A model generated the notes under the pieces. That model was not told the origin of the DNA and ran no database searches. It saw only the letters and a program-made list of their open reading frames with translations. A stretch of DNA of 64,000 bases. It comes from Platanthera guangdongensis (taxonomy: Eukaryota > Streptophyta > Magnoliopsida > Asparagales > Orchidaceae). Below are positions 56,401-64,000 of this stretch, piece after piece (the stretch's first letter is position 1; each line of letters opens with the position of its first letter). The position numbers were made by a program, and so were the translations under genes. The DNA is taken from contig CM077166.1 of the NCBI GenBank assembly GCA_039583875.1, positions 88,968,564 to 89,032,563 of the forward strand, read 5' to 3'.

Positions 56401-56744
56401 CAAAACCTGCATCACATAGCTGACCTATGGATATCAAGTTATGTTTCAGGCCACTAACATATGCTACTTTCCTGAATGTGACAACTCCAAGTGTAAATTC
56501 TCCATAGCCTTCTATCTGACCAAAGCTTGAGTCTGCAAATATAACCTTTGGACCTAGCTTTGCCTTATAGTTACTTAGATTGGCCTTGTTTCCTGTCATG
56601 TGCTTGGAACACCCACTATCCAAATACCACTTATCCTGTATGGTAGGATAGGTCTTTATCTGCAAGAAAAAATAACTTATATATTTTGGACCCAGGTAAC
56701 CTTGGGTCCTGGCTTCTTTTCATAGTTAAAACTTGAAATATAAG
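53500..56744 (-). pseudogene. Pol of Copia F (protease, integrase, RT, RNase H)
   Basis: Protease WYLDSGCSKHMTGNKANL near 56630-56575; YVSGLKHNLISIGQLCDAG. Integrase zinc finger partly kept (CQEGKQTKNSF), [88 protein letters not shown]. RNase H with MAAGSCCSQILWI and FCDNTSAISKAHNPVHHSKT, end NHLGMINGKD at 53500. Several stops and frameshifts (56384, 55904/55907, 54999, 54339, near 54060). Cut at 56744 by H; gag is beyond the window. Confidence 0.9.
56740..56744. repeat. Target-site duplication ATAAG, left copy (H)
   Basis: Identical to 63976-63980. The F frame continues across the junction and matches C there. Confidence 0.95.
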
Positions 56745-56819
56745 TGTTAACCCCGAAATCGTCGATCCTTCCCGAGGTAGCCAGCTCGCTCATCGCGGCC
56801 TGCCACAGGTTCCTCCTTG

Positions 56820-57740
56820 AGGCCGCGATGCCCTAGGTTGGGCGGACAGAGTTCTCTATCCGCTCAGGCCGCGCGGCCTGCACGGTCTCAGCGGTCTGAC
56901 CCCCCAGGCTGCGTGCCTTTCCTTGGTCGGCAGGTCCACGGACTGCTTCCGCAGTCCGCCTCTGCAGGCCGCCCCCTTTTCAGCTTAACTGCAAAGTTGT
57001 TTCCGCAGGACTCTATCTACCAGAATCAATTCCCTATCCACTATACAACTACTATGGCTTCTGCCTCGTCAACATGCTCGACCTGCCTCGCCAGCCCAGC
57101 AGGACATATGTCCTTTGTCACCCGGCAGCGTGGGAAGCCACCTTCACCAGTCCGCCTAAGGAGTGCAGACTCCAACTCCGCCACTACTCACAGAAATCAA
57201 CAGCAACAACCCGTTCATTGCGAGCTCTGCAGACTAAAAGTATGGTGAAGATTTCCAGTCCGCCTCCATTGTTGAACCCCAACAGCCAAGCAGCAGAATT
57301 CCCTCAAAGCAGTCCCAGGCCGCCCAGTCTCCTGTGGACTTTGCGGACTCTGCGGACTCAGCGGGCGCTCCTCCGCTCGCATTACCTTTGCTCACAGTTC
57401 AACTGTGGTGGACTCCGTGGGTTCTCCTCGCAGTCCGCCACATAGCTCCCAGCTCTCGCTTTCCAGCAGCAGGCAGTCCCAGTTCAACTATGGCGGACTC
57501 CGCGGGTTCTCCTCGCAGTCTGCCACATAGCTCCCAGCTCCTACTTTCCAGCAGCGGGCAGTCCCAGCTTAGCAGTGACGGACTCCGCGAAACTGCATCG
57601 CAGTCCGCCACTGAGTCTTCCATTTCTGCCAAGTAGCTCCGACTTCAGTTCCATTCCCAGTCCGCGCGGCTTGTTGCGGACTCCGCGGACTCCGTTCCCA
57701 TCTCGCTCAAGTTACTGTTTCACCAGGGGTAACGTCACCG
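56820..57740 (+). repeat. U3 repeat region, H 5' LTR (GCGGACTCCGCGG)
   Basis: Dispersed CAGTCCGCC, GCGGACTCCGCGGACTCC and CGCGCGGCCTG motifs on both strands, in the same promoter-proximal position as the arrays of the other families. Confidence 0.8.
57396..57650 (+). repeat. 85-bp tandem repeat in H U3, three units
   Basis: Units start at 57396, 57481 and 57566 (AGTTCAACTGTGG, AGTTCAACTATGG, AGCTTAGCAGTGACGG), each with GACTCCG and CGCAGTC(C/T)GCCAC. The same units occur near 62865-63115 in the other LTR. Confidence 0.88.
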
Positions 57741-57761
57741 TAAGCCGTTACCTCCTCGGGC

Positions 57762-57771
57762 CTATAAATAG
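57762..57771 (+). promoter_or_regulatory. TATA box, H 5' LTR
   Basis: CTATAAATAG, a very good plant TATA box; the transcript of H would start about 30 bases downstream. Confidence 0.75.
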
Positions 57772-58096
57772 CCCGACATGCCTCTCATTTGGCCAGGTCT
57801 GGGGTCGCTGGATGATAGAGTTCTCGTCATCGCCAAGGCGCTCACGCCGTCAGCCAGCCCTCTGGCGAACTCCGTTTCTCAGTGCGCACCAACTCTCCTC
57901 TAGTCGCGCGGCCTGCCGACTCGCCTGTCCAGCCCGCGTGGTCACCTTTTGATCTCCAATCCGCACGGCCTGCCTGTTGTGCCCTTCAGTCCGCGCGTCC
58001 TCTTCTGGCACCTCTTCCTTAGCCTCCAGCTTCCCTTTGTACTCCTTTATTGCTTTGTTGTAAACGTGTATAGGCAAGCTTGTAACTCTCGCTATT

Positions 58097-58102
58097 AATA
58101 AA
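58097..58102 (+). terminator. Polyadenylation signal, H 5' LTR
   Basis: AATAAA about 330 bases after the TATA box; the same signal at 63566-63571 in the 3' LTR is the one that would end the genomic RNA. Confidence 0.6.
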
Positions 58103-58505
58103 GGAAAGCCCGTCGCAAGAGTGGCATTTAACCCGCGGTGGTCGAAGTCTGCTGTTGCCGTTACTAGCGGCCCCTTCTCCCTTCTCTCTAGCTCAACTCA
58201 GCTCCTCTCGGCAACCAACCTGCAAGTACAACCGTCATATTAACCGTCTGCTCGACAGCTCCTGATCAACCTCCTCCTCTCTTAATCGACCTTTTTTGTT
58301 GATCAAGCTTCTCCTCTGCTCTCAGCACCCTCTTCTCTATCCCCGCAACCTCCTAGACAAGCTGCTTACTCCACTCTCGAGCACTCAGAAGCTTCCCTCT
58401 TCTCCTCTATCCCCGTGACCTTCATCCTCTTGCTCTCCTAGCTTGTGAGACCGAACACGCTTCCCTCCGTGTTAGCTGCACCGATGCCGTTTTCGCGCAT
58501 CAACA

Positions 58506-58557
58506 GTTAACACGCGGCCTTCAGATCCGATCAGGCGGTGAACAACGACAGTTAACC
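58506..58557 (+). other. H leader without a recognisable primer-binding site
   Basis: After the LTR comes GTTAACACGCGGCC. No TGG-starting complement of iMet, Asp, Arg or Lys tRNA is apparent. Either the primer is unusual or the site has mutated. Confidence 0.5.
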
Positions 58558-60024
58558 ATGTCAGATCATCACTCAGCCGAGAACCTTACTCAAAGTCCCA
58601 GTGAAGATCCTCTCTGGGAAGCCTTTGAGCAGTCGTGCCGTGAGAATGCTCAACAATTCCAAGCGATCAATCAAATGCTCGCTGCAATCACACAGTGACT
58701 AGACTCTCAACCAGCAATAGCTCAAGTTGTTTTCGCTGCTCCAATCAATACAACATCAACTTTGGGTCATCAGCAAGCTTATCCTCCAGCTTGCCCGTCA
58801 GTCTGTCCTCCTCCTTACACAGCAACCTTCCCGCAAGGTACAGCAGCTCCTCTGCGATCTCAATATGAAGAATTTGCTGCTCGCCAAAACTTCTTCCGGG
58901 AAGCAGCCTGGGGAAGTCCTGCTAGATTTCTCAATTTTCAGGGAAGTCATCCCTACCATGCAGCTCCTGCCTTTGCTCCTCATGCAACAACTTTTCCTTT
59001 TTATCCTCCTGCTTCTTTTGCAGCTACAGCTTACGCCCCCTTCTTTCCTTATGCTATAGGAGAGTAAGAAGAACCTTCACCATTCACAGAGAATGTTTGC
59101 CATGAGCCTACTCTAGTAAACTTCAGAGAGCCTCGACTGCCAATCTACACTGGAGAGACTGATCCAGTAAAGCACCTTCAAGCTTTTGAGTCAGTCATTG
59201 CTCTCAAAACCCTATCAAATGCAACTAAGTGCAAGCTCATTGTGACAACCTTTGATGGGCAAGTGAGGGATTGGTTCTATGGCCTCCGTCCTCACTCCAT
59301 CACTTCCTTCGTCGATCTGCGAAGAGAGTTTCTTCTCAGATTCTCTACCTCCACCAAGATAAAGGGCGGTCCTGAAACCCTCTTTGAGATCAAGCAGCGT
59401 AGCGATGAAACTTGGTCTCAGTTTGTTGATCGATTCCAAAGAGAGATTTTGGACATCGAAATTGCTGATCAATAATTGTACCGAGTGGCTCTTATTCACG
59501 GTCTTCGTGAAGGGCCTCTCAAATTTGAAGCCAATGTCTGTGATCCAAGGACATACCAAGAGTTGATTGCTCTAGCCAACTCGTACATCCAAGGCAAGAA
59601 GAGCAACCCAGGCTTCGTCTTCAAGCTCTTATCAGAGAAAGACCCTTCTCATAAGCAGCCTCCGAGGTCTCCTCACCATCATTTCCCATCTCACTCAAGA
59701 AAGGAGAGATGGTTTCAATGCCATCGATACACCTTCCCGAGCCATGAACTTGCTCAAGGTTCATTGCTGCCACTAGCTCTGTCTTCTCAAGTAGCAACAA
59801 TTCATCAGCAGCAAGACAATGAATTGTATGAGTATGATCTCGACGAGGCCATGCAAGAAGTAGTCCAAATTATGAAGGATAGGGCATGCTACAAGAAGCC
59901 CTATCGGCCAGCCGATCAAAGGTACAGAGACTCAGAGCCTTATTACGAGTTCCACAAAGAGTCAGGCCACTTGACTAAAAACTTCCGAGCACTCCGCCAG
60001 CTTGCGCAAAGGATGCTCCGATAG
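58558..60024 (+). pseudogene. Gag of element H, Tat-like, three in-frame stops
   Basis: ATG at 58558 in ACCATGTC. One frame of 488 codons with stops at codon 47 (TGA, 58696), 170 (TAA, 59065) and 306 (TAA, 59473), and no frameshift. Residues about 60-165 are rich in Pro, Ala and Phe. The capsid core (Retrotrans_gag) spans about 190-310: DPVKHLQAFESVIAL, VRDWFYGLRPHSITSF, then LRREFLLRF and FEIKQRSDETWSQFVDRFQR. The C-terminal knuckle near residues 462-477 reads YYEFHKESGHLTKNF: two of the expected Cys ligands are now Tyr and Phe. The frame ends in TAG at 60022. Tat-lineage resemblance is by eye. Confidence 0.85.
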
Positions 60025-61539
60025 GGCAAGATGCGCGACCTGCTTCCTAAATAAGATCGCCTTGATCCATCAACCTCAAAAGGAAAAGAAATTGCAGACG
60101 TTCCTTGCTCCTCAAGGGGAGTGAACCAAGTCGAAGAGCCTCCTCTCCTCGTTGTTAACCAAGTTGTCGAATGCTTCGATGCTGACGACGAGGGTGTGCT
60201 TGGAAGGCTATTCTAAGCAAGCAAAGGACTTCACTGTCCTTCAAATTCTCTTACAACTCTGATGGGTTATCTCAACTCTTGCTCTTATTCTTTCAAACAT
60301 TTTCATTTCAAAAGCACTTCTCAGTATTCTTTACTTGCTTTTCAACAAAGCTTTTTATCTGGGATCTGATACTGACACAGTTCCCTTTTTATGATGCTTC
60401 TACCTCCTTTTTTCTCTTTGCCAAAGAGATCACTACACCTTTGAGATATCGTCAAGTCTGGAATGCTCCCTCCGTAGATTGTTCTCTGGTACCACTGCTT
60501 CGACCATATATGGCGTGAGTATACCCATATGTGTAGTGGAGTCGTTCAATCTAGAATGTTCGGCTTCAGACATAGGATCCTAGCCATCATCTGACACAGA
60601 GTGTGTGCTAGGGGAGCCCCATGTGTTAGCTCTGCTATGCTTCGCGAAGGATACATTACAGTTAAGATGATCTTTTTTGACAAGCAATGGCGATCAAGCG
60701 TAGCCTTGTCTCTTCGATCATCACATGACTGTGATGGTCCGAACACTCTCTAGTACTCTCGATCCGTGCCTTCGCGGGTTCCCACAATTACACTGATCAG
60801 TCCACAGACAAGCAATAGGCCTCTTGGCGCAACAAGTCTCATTGATCAGTGTTGATTGTACCCAATGCAAGAGAGCAGTGCATCTAGCGATCCTTCTTAG
60901 GAGTTTCCCCTTGCTTTTCCCTTTTGTGCCCTCCTAGAGGATGCGCGGCCAACCCACTTTGAGTAGGACTATACTCGGGATGATTTTCTCAAGCAAGTGA
61001 TGCATAAGGCCCACGGGGAACACCTGTGGCAGCATTCAACCTTCTTTAGTCATTCTGAGTATATACCTCTTTTTGTCAGTTGCCTTCTTTCATGGGTGAA
61101 TAGGTTGATCCGATCTTCCAAGAGTATTTCCGGCATACATTTTGCTTACGCTTATCTTATATGCATCTCTTGCTCAAGCTCCATCGGATGATGACTTACA
61201 AGCTCTTTACTTGTACAAGATCTATTACTTTCATCTTATATTCACTGCCTGCTTATGCGCTATCAGATGAAGATTCGCAGAGCTATTAACTACTCTTATT
61301 AAATCTAGTGGTATCAAGCATTGATCAAAGAATCTTATTCTCCTCGATCATCAAGCCATGCTATTGCAATCTAGTTAAGATTGGCATAATTCGTCAAGTT
61401 ACTTCTCTGCTAATCTGATCATGTCTATCCAGCCATATCAACAGTTAAAGCTCGATTTATTGATATGGACTTCATGATAAAGAGTTCATCAGGCATTTTC
61501 CTTGCTATATGGTCATATCAGCCTTATCTCATCAACAGA
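60025..61539 (+). other. Non-coding middle of H
   Basis: About 1.5 kb without pol similarity. Just after gag (60060-60220) there is a short stretch with few stops (QVEEPPLLVVNQVVECFDAD) that may be a leftover of the gag-protease linker. The rest is T- and C-rich with many short frames. Confidence 0.6.
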
Positions 61540-62061
61540 TTAACGCTTGCAAGCCTTCTTCCAGGTACTTGCAAGCTTCTTTCATATATTATCTGCGTCT
61601 AACCCTTCTCTTTGTAGAGATCAACAGACACTTGTATGTCTCATCCAGGTACTTGCAGTTTTATTCATTATTCTATGTCTGCTGCTCACTTTTTTCTTAG
61701 AAGTGGATAGCAGACACCTGCAACCCTTATCCAGGTACTTGCAGCTTATTTTTTTGTATACAATACCTGCTCCTAACTCTCTTCTTTTGCAGAAACCATC
61801 AAAGACTTGCAAGTTCCTTCCAGGTACTTGCAGCTAATTTTTCCTTCTCGTATATCCTTCATCATTCCTTTTTTGTAGAGGATAACAGGTTCTTGCAAGC
61901 CTCCAACAGGTACTTGCAAGTTATTATGCTTCTATGTTTTTCTCTCACTTTCACTTTGTAGAACTTAGTGGAAGACACACCTTATTCGTTTTGCAAAGAC
62001 AAACTCTGGTACGCACTCGATGTACCACCTATACATGCCTACCCTAACTTTCCTCTTGCAG
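61540..62061 (+). repeat. Tandem array of intron-like units in H
   Basis: Core CCAG^GTACTTGCA recurs with donors at 61565, 61649, 61735, 61824 and 61911, plus a diverged CTCTG^GTACGC at 62009. Each is followed by a pyrimidine-rich run ending in TAG or CAG at 61617, 61700, 61792, 61879, 61961 and 62061. The implied introns are 53, 52, 58, 56, 51 and 53 nt; the implied exons are 31, 34, 31, 31 and 47 nt. CTAAC-like branch sites precede the acceptors near 61600, 61774 and 62046. Repeat period is about 84-89 bases. Confidence 0.85.
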
Positions 62062-62214
62062 GAAAATAGCTAGACAGCACCGAGCTCCTAAGGAGAGGCT
62101 TCAGGTTCTATCTCTCCTTGCCCCCCTTCTCTTTCCGTTGGGGTGAATCACGATTTTCGTGGATCTCCAACTTTTTCGAAGTTCTTTTCGGAACTTAAAA
62201 AAGTGCAGGGATTA
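62062..62214 (+). other. End of H internal region
   Basis: Runs to the 3' LTR. The purine-rich AAAAAAGTGCAGGGATTA before the LTR start is a weak polypurine tract. Confidence 0.5.
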
Positions 62215-63975
62215 TGTTAACCCCGAAATCGGCGATCCTTCCCAAGGGAGCCAGCTCCCTTATCGCGGCCTGCCCCGGGTTCCTCCTGGAGGTCGCGATG
62301 CCCTAGGTTGGGCGGACAGAGTTCTCTGTCCGCTCAGGCTGCGCGGCCTGCACGGTCTCAGCGGTCTGACCCCCCAGGCCGTGCGCCTTTCCTTGGTCGG
62401 CAGGTCCACGGACTGATTCCGCAGTCCGCCTCTGCAGGACGCCCCCTTTTCAGCTTAACTGCAAAGTTGTTTCCGCAGGACTCTCTCTGCCGGACTCAAT
62501 TCCCTATCCTCTAGATAGCTACTACGGCTTCTGCCTCGTTAACATGCACGGTCTGCCTCGCCAGCCAAGCAGGTCGTATGTCTTTTGTCGCCCGGCAGCA
62601 TGGGCAGCAACCTTCGCCAGTCCGCCTAAGGAGTGCGGACTACAACTCCGCCACTACTCGCAGAAATCAATAGCAACACCCCGTTCATTGCGAGCTCGAC
62701 GGACTCAAAGTATGGTCAAGACTTCCAGTCTGCCTCCATTGGTGAACCCCAACAGCTAGGCAGCAGAATTCCCTCAAAGCAGTCCCAGGCCTCCCAGTAT
62801 CCTATGGACATTGCGAACTCTAGGACTCAACAGGCGCTCCTCCGCTCGCATTCCCTTTGCTCACAGTTCAACTATGGCGGACTCCGCGGGTTCTCCTCGT
62901 AGTCCACCACATAGCTCCCAGCTCCCTCTTTCGAGCAGCGGGCAGTCCCAGTTCAACTATGGCGGACTCAGCGGGTTCTACTCGCAGTCCGCCGCATCGG
63001 TCCTAGCTCCCGCTTTCCAGCAGCAGGCACTCCCAGCTCAGCAGTGACGGACTCCGCGAACCTGCATCGTAGTCCGCCACTGAGTCTCCCATTTCTGCCA
63101 AGCAGCTCCGACTTCAGTTCCAGTCCCAGTCCGCGCGGCCTATTGCGGACTCCGCGGACTCCGTTCCCATTTCGCTCAAGTTACCGTTTCACCGCGGGTA
63201 ATGTCACCGCAAGCGGTTACCTCCTCGGACCTATAAATATCCCCCCATGCCTCTCATTTGGCCAGGTTTGGGGTCGCTGGACACTCGAGGTATCGTCATC
63301 ACCAAGGCGCTCACACCGTCAACCAGTCCTCCTGCAGACTCCATTTCTCAGTCCACACCAGCTCTCCTCTAGTCGCGCGGCCTGTCGACTCGCCTATCCA
63401 TCCCGCGCGGTCCCCTTTTGCTGTACAGTCCGTGCGGCTTGCCTGCTGTGCCCTTCAGTCTGCGCGGCCTCTTCTGGCACCTCTTCCTTAACCGCAAGCT
63501 TCCCTTTGTACTCCTTTATTACTTTGTTGTAAAGGTGTATAGGCAAGCTTGTAACTCTCGCTATTAATAAAGGAAAGCCCGTCACAAGAGTGGCATTTAA
63601 GCCGCGGCGGGCGAAGTCTGCTATTGCCGCTACTAGCGGCCCCTTCTCCCTTCTCTCTAGCTCAGCTCAGCTCATCTCGGCAACCACCCAACAAGCACAA
63701 CCGTCATATTAAACCGTCTGCTCGACAGCTCCTGATCAACCTCCTCCTCTCTTGATCGACCTTTTTTGTTGATCAAGCTTCTCCTCTACTCTCAGCACCC
63801 TCTCCTCTATCCCCGCAACCTCCTAGACAAGCTGCTAGCTCCACTCTCGAGCACTCAGAAGCTTACCTCTTCTCCTCTATCCCCGCGACCTTCATCCTCT
63901 TCCTCTCCTATCTTATGAAACCAAACACGCTTCCCTCCATGTTAGCTGACCCAGTGCCATTTTTGCACATCAACA
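62215..63975 (+). repeat. 3' LTR of H (1761 bp)
   Basis: Same length as the 5' LTR, with scattered substitutions (for example CGGCGATCC against CGTCGATCC at the start). TATA box at 63231-63240, AATAAA at 63566-63571, followed by the ATAAG duplication. Confidence 0.95.
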
Positions 63976-64000
63976 ATAAGAGTATTCAGGTTGACTTTTA
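63976..64000 (-). pseudogene. Resumption of Copia F (gag-protease linker)
   Basis: After the ATAAG duplication, the minus strand encodes KSQPEYSY, which continues in frame with 56739 downward and parallels GYKSQHEF in C. Too short for more. Confidence 0.75.

Larger units (their letters stand above)
56745..58505 (+). repeat. 5' LTR of H (1761 bp)
   Basis: GC-rich U3 with CAGTCCGC/GCGGACT repeats (56820-57740), TATA box CTATAAATAG at 57762-57771, AATAAA at 58097-58102, end CATCAACA at 58505. The open frames at 56817-57952 (both strands) are products of repeats. Confidence 0.95.
56745..63975 (+). mobile_element. Gag-only LTR retrotransposon H (TR-GAG type), 7.2 kb
   Basis: Two 1761-bp LTRs (TGTTAACCCCGAAATC...CATCAACA) flanked by perfect ATAAG duplications. 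The inner part has only a Gypsy/Tat-like gag frame with three stops and no protease, RT, RNase H or integrase. This fits the non-autonomous class called terminal-repeat retrotransposons with a GAG domain. It must have been mobilised by enzymes of another element. No standard primer-binding site is visible. Confidence 0.92.

Noticed and set aside
56817..57952. Long Ser/Pro-rich frames in the H 5' LTR, and similar ones at 62159-63532
   Set aside because: Present in both LTRs and generated by CAGTCCGC repeats; TATA box and polyadenylation signal show this is regulatory sequence.
60279..61837. Short Phe/Leu/Cys-rich frames in H as membrane proteins
   Set aside because: T/C-rich non-coding sequence gives such peptides by chance; none is supported by context.

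Overview
The window is plant nuclear DNA made almost entirely of nested LTR retrotransposons. I see no host gene, rRNA, tRNA or CRISPR array. The families are all plant types: Tekay-type chromoviruses with a C-terminal chromodomain, an Athila element primed by tRNA-Asp, SIRE/Maximus-type Copia elements, and a gag-only, Tat-like element. The species cannot be named from this; a flowering plant with a large, repeat-rich genome fits.

Layout, with element names used only here. E is the oldest layer, a Tekay-like Gypsy on the minus strand, seen as 31696-34084 and 46049-48517. Three SIRE-type Copias sit in it, all on the minus strand: C in its 3' LTR, D (34085-46048) in its integrase, and F (48518-56744, resuming at 63976) in its gag. 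C carries two members of one Tekay family in opposite orientations: A (plus strand, ends 17405) and B (minus strand, complete, 17710-27157). A was in turn hit by an Athila (3765-14670, minus strand) and by G, a D-like Copia of which only the LTR end (1-240) is visible. F carries H (56745-63975, plus strand), which has only gag. Target-site duplications support four insertions: GCGAA for Athila, ATTAG/ACTAG for B, GATGG/GTTGG for D and ATAAG for H. Coding frames resume across the B, D and H junctions when one duplication copy is dropped.

Coding state. A, C, E, F and Athila are heavily broken. B keeps one reading frame apart from four nonsense codons and a likely 76-nt intron. H gag has three in-frame stops and no frameshift. 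The one long intact frame is the 783-codon extra ORF of D (35639-37990, minus strand).

The most interesting signals are regulatory. Five families have arrays of short dyad or repeated GC-rich motifs in the LTR, upstream of the TATA-like box where one is visible: TACTCGAGTA in D, TTCGTCGA or GATCGTCGA in C and F, TTCGACGAA and GTTGAGTnnACTCAAC in E, GACACGCCCGTGTC plus TCGACGATCGTCGA in A and B, GCGGACTCCGCGG in H. D and F each repeat their own LTR motif inside the element just before the extra ORF, followed by a TATA-like stretch and a 3' splice-site-like sequence a few bases before the ATG. A possible intron separates gag from protease at the same place in A, B and E. H ends in a tandem array whose units look like 51-58 nt introns alternating with exons of about 31 nt.
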